Assembly (NCBI GenBank): GCA_012270865.1
Contig: JAAXHL010000124.1
Coordinates: 44,115 to 108,114 of the forward strand
Direction of reading: 5' to 3'
Length of the DNA: 64,000 bases
Origin: Candidatus Poribacteria bacterium
Lineage (GTDB): Bacteria > Poribacteria > WGA-4E > WGA-3G
Part shown: positions 18,051-27,046 of the stretch, piece after piece
Numbering within the stretch: the stretch's first letter is position 1
Layout of the letters: the number at the start of each line of letters is the position of its first letter
Position numbers and translations under genes: made by a program
The notes under the pieces: model-generated
What the model saw: the letters and a program-made list of their open reading frames with translations, nothing else
Database searches by the model: none
What the model was told of the DNA's origin: nothing

Positions 18051-18084
18051 AAAACGGGCGGGTGTTCACCCGCCCGTTTTTGTT
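18051..18084. terminator. Bidirectional rho-independent terminator
   Basis: Two 14-bp arms, AAAACGGGCGGGTG and CACCCGCCCGTTTT, are separated by a two-base loop and followed by TGTTTT; the A-rich start serves the opposite strand. It sits between the convergent nfuA and GHMP genes. Confidence 0.92.
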
Positions 18085-19053
18085 TTAAGCCGACACGACA
18101 CTTGCGCCAACGTTGTTCGCATGCGTAATAAAGCAGGTGCCTCCGTTCGGCAGTGTCTTTAGGAACGCGTCGGTCTCCTGCTTAAGCCTATCTACATCTT
18201 CAGTTATTGCACAAATCGCAGGTCCCCAACTACTCACACCAGCACCGAATGCCCGACTGTCGTGTAGAAAGTCAAGGGTTGATTGCAGTTCCGAACCTTG
18301 CGCGTCAATCTCTACCCGTTTCCATCCAAACGTCTGAATGTCGTTCAATGCTTTGCCAAAGTTGTGCATATCATCTTCGACTAAGGCAGGGAGTATCTGT
18401 AGGAGTAGGATATGGGAAAGTTTTTGTGCGACCCATTCTGGCTGTGGGCACAATGTGCGAAAGAGTTCTATCTCCTTATCGCCGTATATTCTCGAACAAT
18501 TCGGCATGACGATGAGCATCGATAGGTCGGGAAACGGGTATCGGAATAAGATCGGAGGTGGTAAAATATCGCCGACAGCAGAGGAGGGTAGGAATGACGC
18601 TTTCTCTTCTGGGTATCGATGTCCACCGTCCACGATGAACCCACCCGTATCGAATGCTGCAACGCCAATACCTGAGGTGCCGCCGCGCCCGACAACCTGC
18701 GCGAGTTGCTGAACATTTAACTCGAATCGGTACAACAGATTGACAGCCTGTGCGATACCGAGGGCGAGTTGTGTTCCAGACCCAAATCCGCTATGCGTTG
18801 GGATTTCAGATTCAAATTTTATTTTTATACCCGGGAACGGATATGCCTGTTGAAACCGTTGGAGAACTGTGGTAGCACGTTCGCGGTAGATAGAAGCCGA
18901 GACATCAATGGTTGTCGATCTTTCAGCGATGATTTGAAAATTGGGATGAGCGATTGTCAGACCAAATCCGCCATCAATCCGTCCTAATGCACCATTTAGA
19001 TCAAGTAGAGAGAAGTGTAAGCGGGACGGTGTCGTGATTTTGACGTGGTGCAT
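18085..19053 (-). CDS. GHMP-family beta-RFAP synthase-like protein
   Basis: A 322-aa protein of the GHMP superfamily. The N-terminus (TPSRLHFSLLDLNGALGRID) and the glycine-serine loop IPTHSGFGSGTQLALGIA near residues 95-112 match beta-ribofuranosylaminobenzene 5'-phosphate synthase, which joins 4-hydroxybenzoate or pABA with PRPP in methanopterin biosynthesis. GRGGTSGIGVAAFDTGGFIVDGGH is another block shared with that family. In bacteria such genes accompany tetrahydromethanopterin-linked C1 metabolism or are of unknown use; none of the other methanopterin genes are in the window. It lies 136 bp after the S55 gene on the same strand. Confidence 0.85.
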   Translation of the reverse strand: MHHVKITTPSRLHFSLLDLNGALGRIDGGFGLTIAHPNFQIIAERSTTIDVSASIYRERATTVLQRFQQAYPFPGIKIKFESEIPTHSGFGSGTQLALGIAQAVNLLYRFELNVQQLAQVVGRGGTSGIGVAAFDTGGFIVDGGHRYPEEKASFLPSSAVGDILPPPILFRYPFPDLSMLIVMPNCSRIYGDKEIELFRTLCPQPEWVAQKLSHILLLQILPALVEDDMHNFGKALNDIQTFGWKRVEIDAQGSELQSTLDFLHDSRAFGAGVSSWGPAICAITEDVDRLKQETDAFLKTLPNGGTCFITHANNVGASVVSA

Positions 19054-19189
19054 AGTTGTATCGGACTGTGTCTGTTTTAGATGCGTATTTAAGCCCGTTG
19101 CAGGCGGGGTTTATAACCCCGGCTTCTATAGATGTTTCGTTACTTGTAGTGTTTACTATAGATGCCTATTTAAGCCTAAAAAAAGGAAA

Positions 19190-21037
19190 TCACGGAGCAT
19201 TTCTATCGACAACAAGTTCAAGCGAACGGAGACCGTAGATAACATAGTTTGTCGCGTGCGTGTTGCGATGCAAGGCTGTTCCGAAGGTGTATCCACTCTC
19301 ACCGACCTGTTTTGCGGAATTCATTACAGACATTACAGAGGTAGGCAAATTTGAGAATTCCTCACCTTGAACCGTCAATCCGGGTTCTGTGAGCAAGAGT
19401 TCTAAGATAATATCTGTATTGGTTTCACGCTGCTGTAAAACCTTAACGAGTTGATTGATATTTTTGGGACGATAGTTAAGGGGGGCACGTGAACGCTGTC
19501 GTTGTACGTCCGTCGTCGCGCTCATTGCGGATAAGGTAATAAGTCCGTCAGGTGCATCGTCTGGTATCGTAATCGTGATATTTTGGGTGATTAGGTTTTC
19601 GAGGTAGGGTCGCAGTGTAATTGTGACCTCGACTGTTTCGCCTGGGCGATAGCGTAGTTTATCCACCTGAAGTCTTTCAATCCATGCGCCGCTCCGTTTA
19701 TCCTCTAATTTCAGGTTAAGTGCTACCTTCTCAAACTCGATGGGTGTATACGGGTTATTGCTTAATTGCAAAAGTGGGTCTCGAAGGACTCTCACAATGC
19801 CAGCTCTGGTTGATCCGCCAGACGTATAGACGCTTTTGTAAACGAGTTCCCGATTAACGAGTTCCGGTTGTGCTTTTAAGGTGATTGTCGCATCAATAGA
19901 CAACGTATGATCCGCCGAAGAGAACGCTAACGCCTGAACGAGTGACTCCGCTCCGTTCTCAATATAGATGGGTGAAAAACTGCGATGCCGAATGACTTCA
20001 TAAGACTTATGATGCAGTTCTCCATCGACGGTTTTCAGATTAAGTGTTACGGGGATGTAAGATGGGTGTCTACCGATGATACCGGCAATAGCCGCCTGTC
20101 GGTCTTGGACCAGAGTGCCGATAGGTTGTGTCGGGGATGCGACTTTGAAAGATCTATTCCTACCCGGCATGATAAAGTGGACGTACCCACCGGAAATTGC
20201 GAGGTTGACGTTGCCTTCACCATCTCTTGAGTGTCCGTAAGCGAGGAGTTGGTCCCCGTCAATATAAGTGATGGTACCGTAACCAAAGGCGGAATAATCA
20301 CCCCGTGCGTAGGCGACACCGACGATTTGTCCCTGTTCAATCGGCGATTTTTTTATCGGACTTCCACCGCTTGATGACTCAAGAGGCATCAGGTTGAATT
20401 TGTCAAAAATCGGTTTATAGAACCGCATGGCATCAGAATTAACACCCGACATCGCAATCGGTAGCGGTAACTGTTCTGATAGGTTATCCATCTGGAAGTC
20501 ATCAGGCGGTTGTGTGTATATGGAATTGTACTTTGGAAAGAGAGGCGTGGTAGGACTAACCCCGGCTGCCACGGTTTCTGTGCCGAGATTAAGCAGCTGC
20601 GTTCCTTGATAACTGAGGTTCGGAGTCATACCGAATTCGGTAACTTTCACCATGAACTCGATCGGTGTTATGCCGAAAAGGTTGGCATGTTCACGCTGGT
20701 TTCTATAACTTCGTGAGAGCGCGCCCATGAGTCTGCCGTTAATATACACCGGGCTTCCACTCATTCCACCGGCAGAACCCGTTTTCTTAAAATTGTCGCT
20801 CAGCCCTTTTGCCCATACGATATGTATCCCCGGGAAACGATCATAATAGACGCTCACGACCTCAAAATCGAATTCCTCAACGGTAGTTCCAGAGAATACG
20901 GTATAACCTTTACCTTTCATTCCCGGTTTTACTTCAGAGAGCGGCATGAATTTGGCTGCGTCCCACTGAATCTGTGCGTGTGCGTGATAGACAGTGATGC
21001 AGAGGGTAAGAAAGATAACAAGGAACGCTTTTCTCAT
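19190..21037 (-). CDS. Secreted S55 (SpoIVB-like) peptidase-domain protein, paralogue 1
   Basis: A 615-aa exported protein: MRKAFLVIFLTLCITVYHAHA is a signal peptide. MPLSEVKPGMKGKGYTVFSG opens the S55 region; the serine motif GGMSGSPVYINGRLMGAL is near residues 90-107 and the histidine motif LLAYGHS near 269. The C-terminal 200 residues (RYRPGETVEVTITLRPYLE) look beta-sandwich-like. The ATG at 21037 was chosen because it has a GGGGGA site and directly follows the ABC gene stop (21039-21041). The family includes SpoIVB, a serine peptidase of sporulation; this organism is clearly not a sporulating Gram-positive, so the client is unknown. Strong paralogy with 33842-35725. It is the last gene of the TolC-MacA-ABC operon. 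Confidence 0.85.
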   Translation of the reverse strand: MRKAFLVIFLTLCITVYHAHAQIQWDAAKFMPLSEVKPGMKGKGYTVFSGTTVEEFDFEVVSVYYDRFPGIHIVWAKGLSDNFKKTGSAGGMSGSPVYINGRLMGALSRSYRNQREHANLFGITPIEFMVKVTEFGMTPNLSYQGTQLLNLGTETVAAGVSPTTPLFPKYNSIYTQPPDDFQMDNLSEQLPLPIAMSGVNSDAMRFYKPIFDKFNLMPLESSSGGSPIKKSPIEQGQIVGVAYARGDYSAFGYGTITYIDGDQLLAYGHSRDGEGNVNLAISGGYVHFIMPGRNRSFKVASPTQPIGTLVQDRQAAIAGIIGRHPSYIPVTLNLKTVDGELHHKSYEVIRHRSFSPIYIENGAESLVQALAFSSADHTLSIDATITLKAQPELVNRELVYKSVYTSGGSTRAGIVRVLRDPLLQLSNNPYTPIEFEKVALNLKLEDKRSGAWIERLQVDKLRYRPGETVEVTITLRPYLENLITQNITITIPDDAPDGLITLSAMSATTDVQRQRSRAPLNYRPKNINQLVKVLQQRETNTDIILELLLTEPGLTVQGEEFSNLPTSVMSVMNSAKQVGESGYTFGTALHRNTHATNYVIYGLRSLELVVDRNAP

Positions 21038-21038
21038 T

Positions 21039-21740
21039 TTATCCCCCATTTTCTGGCTGTCCATTTTTTTGAATATCCTGTTCGATTAGACCGTCTCGGA
21101 TATGGAGGACGCGTTTCGCGTGTTCAGCGACTTCAGCTTCGTGTGTCACCATGATGATTGTATTGCCTTCTTCGTTCAATCGGTCGAAGATCGCCATAAT
21201 TTCGTCGCCAGAACGGGTATCTAAGTTTCCAGTCGGTTCGTCGGCAAATATCATTGATGGGTTATTGACCAAGGCACGTGCGATGGCGACACGCTGAATT
21301 TGTCCACCGGATAACTCTGTGGATTTGTGATCAACGCGGTCTGCTAATCCGACTGCTTCCAACGCTTCAAATGCGCGTCGTTTGCGTTCTTTTCTGCCCA
21401 TACCTGCGTAAATTAGCGGTAGTTCGACGTTGTTCAGGGCACTGGTCCGGGGGAGAAGGTTAAAGGATTGAAATACAAAACCGATCTTCTTATTGCGGAT
21501 GTCTGCGAGCCGATTGTCGGAAAGTTTGCCGACCTCTTCGCCTTCGAGATAGTATTCACCGGACGTCGGCGTTGCGAGGCACCCCAAAATATCCATCATG
21601 GTCGATTTACCGGAACCGGACGGTCCCATAATCGCGAGGAATTCGCCTTCTGTTATGGTGAAGGACACACCTCGGAGGGCATGTACCTGTACATCACCCA
21701 TCTCGTAGACCTTAGTCAAATCTCTTACATCTATTAACAC
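21039..21740 (-). CDS. ABC transporter ATP-binding protein (MacB/LolD type)
   Basis: A 233-aa ATPase with Walker [13 protein letters not shown] near 39-50, signature [15 protein letters not shown], Walker [13 protein letters not shown] and the H-loop [26 protein letters not shown] is the usual opening for MacB/LolD/FtsE-type ATPases. The start is GTG with a strong AAGGAGG six bases before it. It stands between a MacA-like adaptor and an S55 protein, and no FtsX-type permease is next to it, so the membrane partner is missing here. Confidence 0.93.
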   Translation of the reverse strand: MLIDVRDLTKVYEMGDVQVHALRGVSFTITEGEFLAIMGPSGSGKSTMMDILGCLATPTSGEYYLEGEEVGKLSDNRLADIRNKKIGFVFQSFNLLPRTSALNNVELPLIYAGMGRKERKRRAFEALEAVGLADRVDHKSTELSGGQIQRVAIARALVNNPSMIFADEPTGNLDTRSGDEIMAIFDRLNEEGNTIIMVTHEAEVAEHAKRVLHIRDGLIEQDIQKNGQPENGG

Positions 21741-21769
21741 GGCATTCCTCCTTACCTTTTAACAGACCT

Positions 21770-23737
21770 TTACTTGCCATCTCCGTCTGTTCCTGTTTGC
21801 CCTTTCGTTAATTGTTGCATAGAGGGCACGAACACGCGATCGCCTTCCTTCAAACCGCCTGTGATTTGGAAGTGTGTGTTATTGCGCTGCCCGATTGTAA
21901 TATGGGTTTTAACGCCCTTCTGTTCTTTGTTTTTGCTGGAATCACCGGTATCTAACATGACAAAGTACTGGCGTTCACTACTCACTTTTGCCTCTATACC
22001 GGTGAGTCTGTTTTGTTCGGAAATAACGATGCTGATTTCTGTGGGGCCTGTGCGTAAGCCTTTTTGTTGACCTTCAAGCAGTATTTCGAGGTTCTCTCGG
22101 TCTTTTTCTTGATAAACTTGACCGACGCGTCCCGCAAATTCCTTGCCGATAAGGCTCCGTATTTTGATTTCCTGTCCTTCCTGAAATTGTGTAAGGTCTG
22201 TTGAACTTATATTGGCTTTAACAGTGAAAATCTCTGGACTCAGTACGGATGGGATCGGTAGTTGCAGGATATCTGAATCTTCAAACACAATAATATCAAC
22301 ATCTGCGGACATGCCGGGTCGCAATTCGGGTGGCGAGCCGGTGACCTCTACGTCTACCTCAAAGGTAATGACGGAACTCTGATTTCCGGGTCCGCGCTGT
22401 GTTGCACTGGGTGAAATTTCGCTTACGCGTCCTGGGAAAACGCGACCGGGATAGCTATCAACGGTGATTTCGGCGCGTTGATCGACCTCTATCTTTCCGA
22501 TCTCCACCTGATTGATTTGCGTTCTCACAATCATCTGGTCGAGGTCAGCGATCCGCATGATCGCTTCGCCGCGTGAAAATGCGGAACGGCCCGAGGTGAT
22601 AATTTCGCCTTCCTCTACAATGATGCGCGTAATCGTGCCAGCCATCGGTGCGGTGACCGTTGTCCAGTCGTGACGCTCTTGCTGAGACTTAAGTTGGCTT
22701 TCTGCTTGGAGGAGACTCGCTTCCGCACTCACTTTTGAGTGTATTGTCAACTCCTTTTCTTCTTCTGTTGTCTCTTGTATCTGTTGGAGTCGGGTTTCTG
22801 AATCTTCAAGCTCCGCCTCGTATTGCTTACGCTGCGCTTTTCGGGACTCTTTAAGCGTCTCAACGTTCTTTTTATTCAGAGCGAGCGTAGATTCTCGGTT
22901 CTCTATGGCTTTCTTCCGAGTGTTAAGGTTCTCTTCTTGGGATTTTATGGTCTCCTTTTGGGATTCCACCTCTTTAAGAGAAGTATCGTACTGTGATTTA
23001 GCGACAACAAGTCGCCTTTGAGAATCTTCGAGTGCCTGTTTTGAAATGAGCTGCTTATCATAAAGTTCTTGGTTACGCTTATGCTCGGACTCTGTTGTCT
23101 CGTATGAGACTTTGGCGGATTCAACAGATGACTCGGCGCGTTCAAGGGTTAGTTTGGCTTGTCCCAATGAGATTTCTGCCTGCTTCAACGCGATATTATC
23201 CTGGTCGAGTGAGTTCTTTGTCGTTGCGACCAACGTTTCAGCCTCTGTAATCCGTTGCTGCGTGTTTGCAACAAACGAATCCAGAGTCGCTTGTGCCTTT
23301 AAAACAGAGTTCTGCGCTTGTGCGAGGCTACTCTCCTGCTGTTTCTCAGTAATTTTAATCCTGAGCTGCGCGCGTTCGAGTTCTGCCTTCCGGGCATTAA
23401 GGTTCGCCTCCGCCTGCTTCTTTTGCTCCAGAATTTGCTTCTCATCAATGCGAAGAAGCGGTTGGTCCAGTTCAACCTCTTGCGCCTCATCAACGAGGAT
23501 TTCAACGATCTCGCCTTCCACGTTTGAGCGAACATCTACCTCTATAAAGGAGCGTAAGGTGCCGGATTCACGAACGCGAACAAGGAATTCGCCACGGCGG
23601 ACGACTTCCTGTTTGACTTCGGTCTCATTCTTTTTTCCACCGAAACTAATATCCATACGGGTAGCACCGATTGCCCCGAGTGCAATAACAACGACAGCAA
23701 CTATCCCAATGATAAGCCATTTCTTACGATTTTTCAT
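21770..23737 (-). CDS. MacA/HlyD-type periplasmic adaptor with long coiled coil
   Basis: A 655-aa membrane-fusion protein. An N-terminal anchor (WLIIGIVAVVVIALGAIGA) is followed by a lipoyl-half motif, then about 250 residues of coiled coil rich in Glu, Lys and Gln (roughly 90-350), then the second lipoyl half (TVTAPMAGTITRIIVEEGEI) and beta-barrel domains. The hairpin is much longer than in MacA (about 370 aa in total), which would suit a wide periplasm or a tall TolC docking. It starts two bases after the TolC-family gene stop and precedes the ABC ATPase by 29 bp. Confidence 0.88.
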   Translation of the reverse strand: MKNRKKWLIIGIVAVVVIALGAIGATRMDISFGGKKNETEVKQEVVRRGEFLVRVRESGTLRSFIEVDVRSNVEGEIVEILVDEAQEVELDQPLLRIDEKQILEQKKQAEANLNARKAELERAQLRIKITEKQQESSLAQAQNSVLKAQATLDSFVANTQQRITEAETLVATTKNSLDQDNIALKQAEISLGQAKLTLERAESSVESAKVSYETTESEHKRNQELYDKQLISKQALEDSQRRLVVAKSQYDTSLKEVESQKETIKSQEENLNTRKKAIENRESTLALNKKNVETLKESRKAQRKQYEAELEDSETRLQQIQETTEEEKELTIHSKVSAEASLLQAESQLKSQQERHDWTTVTAPMAGTITRIIVEEGEIITSGRSAFSRGEAIMRIADLDQMIVRTQINQVEIGKIEVDQRAEITVDSYPGRVFPGRVSEISPSATQRGPGNQSSVITFEVDVEVTGSPPELRPGMSADVDIIVFEDSDILQLPIPSVLSPEIFTVKANISSTDLTQFQEGQEIKIRSLIGKEFAGRVGQVYQEKDRENLEILLEGQQKGLRTGPTEISIVISEQNRLTGIEAKVSSERQYFVMLDTGDSSKNKEQKGVKTHITIGQRNNTHFQITGGLKEGDRVFVPSMQQLTKGQTGTDGDGK

Positions 23738-23739
23738 TG

Positions 23740-25140
23740 CTACTGTAACACTCCCATTGCATCTTGTAGACGGATTTGCGCGATTATGTAGTCGTAGAAC
23801 GCGTTGACTTCGTTTGTCAGTGCTTGTGCGTAACTCGTTTGGGCATCGAGCAATTCAAGCAGGATAGCCTTGCCGACCCCAAAACGTCCTTGAATAACAT
23901 CTAAACTGAGTTTAGCGTTAAGAACCTGTTTCTTGGAGATGTCAACGGCGAGTTCACTACGTTTGAGTGTCAGATAGGCTTGCCGCACACCGAGCGCAAC
24001 GCTTCGTTCTAAGTCACTGACATTTTCACGCGACTGTTCTAACTGCATCTTTATCTCTTTAACACGATTCCCCAAAACGCCGCCATCAAAGAGCGTGAAA
24101 TTCAGGGATACCCCGGCACTCCAAGAGCGGAACTCAGAGAAATTCTCGCGCTCGCGGAGGTAGTCATCAAGGTCAACGTTGTAGTTAACATCTGCATTTA
24201 AGCGGGGCCAGCGCTGCAACCGCGCCAAGGTCAGGCTCCACTCTTGTGATCTGATTTGTGCTTGCCGTTCTTGGAACTCAGGACGGGTGCTAAGAGCGAT
24301 CTGAATGGCTTCTTCAATCGGCATCTCTATCCGTTCAATCGTTCCACGGTCCTGGTAGAGTTGATAGGATTCATCAACAGAGACGGTAAGTAACTGACCG
24401 GGGTCTAACCCGAGGAGGCGTGGTAGCGTTGCCTGCGCGATTTGCAGTGAGTTTACATTGTTAATGAGTGATAATTCATCGTTCGCTTCTCGGACCTCGG
24501 CGGTAGCGATATCTGCGGATATCAGGATGCCTGCTTCCTTGAAATCCATTGTGCGTTGTGTGTTTTCTTGCGATCTTATGAGAATTTGCTCGCTAACTTT
24601 GACGAGCTCCTGCCTTTTAAGAACATCGTAATAGGCGACTGTAATATCAAGGATTATGTCTTGTTTAGTCCTTTCATTGCGGCTAACAGTAGCCGTCAGG
24701 CTCTCTTTTGCTTGGGCGAAACTGCCTTCTCGCTGCCCGTTATCCCAAAGTGTATACGCCCCGCGGAGTCCTAAATTGTAGTTTTGGGGTTCAAAACCGA
24801 ATTCGAGGCTATCAGAAAAATTGTAGTTGCCGTTTGCAAAGATTTGCGGGAAATATCCGGAGCGCGCGTTTTTTACTCGAAGTTCTTGCATCGCGAGATT
24901 CAGGCGTGCGTTCCGCATACTTGTCGATTTTTCCAAACCTATCTGGATACACTGTTCAAGCGTCAACGGTTGCGATAAGTCAACTTCGTCAGTAGGTTCT
25001 TGTGCACCAACACTAAGAACCACAGCAAATTGAAGGATAAGCGTAAGTAGTAGAAGCGCGGTTTGGCAGTTTGCGCACCGTTCCCTTAAGAAAGTTGTGA
25101 GTTTCGATAAAACAGTAAACTTAGATTTCCTATGAATCAT
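23740..25140 (-). CDS. TolC-family outer membrane channel
   Basis: A 466-aa outer membrane efflux protein. The start at 25140 is chosen because an AAGGAG lies six bases upstream; six more residues are possible. A signal peptide (ALLLLTLILQFAVVLSVGAQ) leads to two OEP repeats with typical phrases: LTLEQCIQIGLEKSTSM, ANGNYNFSDSLEFG, then AIQIALSTRPEFQERQAQIR and VSLNFTLFDGGVLGNRVKE. It is the first gene of a four-gene operon with the adaptor, ABC ATPase and S55 protein, giving a tripartite export line across both membranes. Confidence 0.92.
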   Translation of the reverse strand: MIHRKSKFTVLSKLTTFLRERCANCQTALLLLTLILQFAVVLSVGAQEPTDEVDLSQPLTLEQCIQIGLEKSTSMRNARLNLAMQELRVKNARSGYFPQIFANGNYNFSDSLEFGFEPQNYNLGLRGAYTLWDNGQREGSFAQAKESLTATVSRNERTKQDIILDITVAYYDVLKRQELVKVSEQILIRSQENTQRTMDFKEAGILISADIATAEVREANDELSLINNVNSLQIAQATLPRLLGLDPGQLLTVSVDESYQLYQDRGTIERIEMPIEEAIQIALSTRPEFQERQAQIRSQEWSLTLARLQRWPRLNADVNYNVDLDDYLRERENFSEFRSWSAGVSLNFTLFDGGVLGNRVKEIKMQLEQSRENVSDLERSVALGVRQAYLTLKRSELAVDISKKQVLNAKLSLDVIQGRFGVGKAILLELLDAQTSYAQALTNEVNAFYDYIIAQIRLQDAMGVLQ

Positions 25141-25412
25141 CAACGTCTCCTTGTCCATTCCGATGGAATCTCTAAAGCAATAGTAAAAGACCGACCTATA
25201 TACTATGACGCAATCTCTCTATAAAAGTTTAGACATTTTGACGCTCCAGTATGTTCTTTTTATTGCATCTGTTTATTATTGCTGCTAAACTAATATATCA
25301 GAAGGTGATCGGTACCCCAGTTGTCAAAAAACCGTCGTTTTTGATAAACAGCGATAGCCGACATAACCGTAATCGTCAAAGAACCTTGCAGCCACAATTC
25401 ATGGATAGAATC

Positions 25413-27044
25413 ATGTTAAAAAGAAATTCCGTTTTCATATCTATTTTTACCTGTATTGTCTTTGTTGCTTTTCTCTCAATGCCGGTATTCTCGGTGGATT
25501 CCGGCACCTACTGGATGCTTGTTGACGCGACACTGGACGCGCAGGCACGCAACGGACTTAATTCGCTCACAGAACTCCTGACGACACGAGGAAAGGTGCC
25601 GAGTGCACAGATTTACCGTGTGGAAGGCGGGAACGCAACAGGGGCAGAGATCCACGCACAACTCCAAGAAATCGGAAGGCAGGCGGAGGCAGAAGACACG
25701 CTGATCTTCTTATATCACGGACTGGTTACCAAACCGAGAGGTACCGCCGCAATGCATCTATTGCCGCAAGGCGATATAGACATTATCGAAGATTCGACAC
25801 TCAACGGATGGTTCAGAGAGATCGGCATCGCACAAACGGTCGTTATCGTTGATGGTTATACGGAAGATACGAATTTAAGTGCTTACTTCGGCAACCGTGA
25901 GATACTCGGTACTGCTGCGCTAAATGTGATTCAATCGGTAGCAAAAGCGGAGCGTACAACGTTGCTTAAGGAACTTAACGATGCGCTCACTGTGGATACA
26001 ACGGATTTAGACGACAATCGGAGGTTGAGTATCTCTGAAGTTTACGATCTGCTACGGGCAGCACCGGAATTTCTGGACGGCATCCTTGCACCAACAGGAG
26101 ATGTTGAAGCTGCACTCCTCAAACTGAGTCCTGCACTTAAGGTTACGACGCTTCCCGAGGGGGCACAAGTCTCTATCAACGATGTAGAAGTTGGAGATAC
26201 ACCGAAACTCGTTACAGAGAATTTACAGCAAGGCATCTCTAAAGTATCCGTAAAGAAAGCGGGTTACATCACGCCACCTGCGAAACCTGCTGAATTGGCG
26301 TTGACACTCGGAGAATCTGTCCATATCGGTTGGGTGCTTAAACCCATCGCTATCCACGGGACTGTTAAAGGCGTGGCGGGTGTGTCGCCTGCCGATGCTG
26401 TCGTTTGGATTGATGGCACGTCACATAACCGAACTGTCGAAGCAGACGGAATTTTTCGTTTTGATGAATGGAAACCGCCCGATTTATTGACGATCGGTGA
26501 GACTTACACGCTCTACGCGAAACACGGTAGCCTGAGTTACGGTTCAGCAACCTTCACATTTGACGGCTATAGTGATATATCAGAATCCCTCCAACTTGTT
26601 AAGAAAACTTGGTTTGAGGTGTCCCAAATTGAGTTTGACCGAGCCAACCATCAAGGTGCCGTCACTGCTTTTCAGAACGGGATTGAGGAGACGACAGATT
26701 TCCCAGAGATGTCCACGGATCTGACGGTTTTGCTCCTGAGTTCCTTTGCTGATGCGTTGGAAAAGCAAGACGTTCAGGATGTTACTTATCTGGTCGTTAC
26801 AGCGAAACTCGCGGAGCAGCTCAATCAACTTGACCTCGCTAAGAAATACTGGCAAGAGGTGAAAACGAAAGCGGAAAAGGGGACACCCGCCGCGAAGTTG
26901 GCAGGTCAACGCTTATGGCAGTACAATCGGAGTCGCTATCTTCTTAATATCGGGCTGATTGTGTTGTTAGTCGTTCTGGTTGCCTCTGGTGCTTGGACGT
27001 TTTATAGGTATCGGAAAACTAAACGGACAGCACAAGAAGATTGA
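25413..27044 (+). CDS. Membrane protein with caspase-like region and PEGA domain
   Basis: From the chosen ATG the protein has 543 aa with a signal peptide (SVFISIFTCIVFVAFLSMPVFS). A longer frame open from 25251 adds 54 residues that do not look like the family. Residues about 30-200 resemble the caspase/metacaspase-like fold (DTLIFLYHGL around 105-114, VVIVDGYTEDTN near 150), but the catalytic Cys is replaced by G-Y and the site looks dead. LPEGAQVSINDVEVGDTP near 250-267 is a PEGA domain. A C-terminal membrane helix (LLNIGLIVLLVVLVASGAWTF) anchors it. It is divergently transcribed from the TolC operon. Confidence 0.6.
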   Translation: MLKRNSVFISIFTCIVFVAFLSMPVFSVDSGTYWMLVDATLDAQARNGLNSLTELLTTRGKVPSAQIYRVEGGNATGAEIHAQLQEIGRQAEAEDTLIFLYHGLVTKPRGTAAMHLLPQGDIDIIEDSTLNGWFREIGIAQTVVIVDGYTEDTNLSAYFGNREILGTAALNVIQSVAKAERTTLLKELNDALTVDTTDLDDNRRLSISEVYDLLRAAPEFLDGILAPTGDVEAALLKLSPALKVTTLPEGAQVSINDVEVGDTPKLVTENLQQGISKVSVKKAGYITPPAKPAELALTLGESVHIGWVLKPIAIHGTVKGVAGVSPADAVVWIDGTSHNRTVEADGIFRFDEWKPPDLLTIGETYTLYAKHGSLSYGSATFTFDGYSDISESLQLVKKTWFEVSQIEFDRANHQGAVTAFQNGIEETTDFPEMSTDLTVLLLSSFADALEKQDVQDVTYLVVTAKLAEQLNQLDLAKKYWQEVKTKAEKGTPAAKLAGQRLWQYNRSRYLLNIGLIVLLVVLVASGAWTFYRYRKTKRTAQED

Positions 27045-27046
27045 AA

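Noticed and set aside
19100..19125. GGGGTT-TAT-AACCCC hairpin as a terminator
   Set aside because: It lacks a T-run on either strand and lies within a repeated word, so I treat it as a repeat only.
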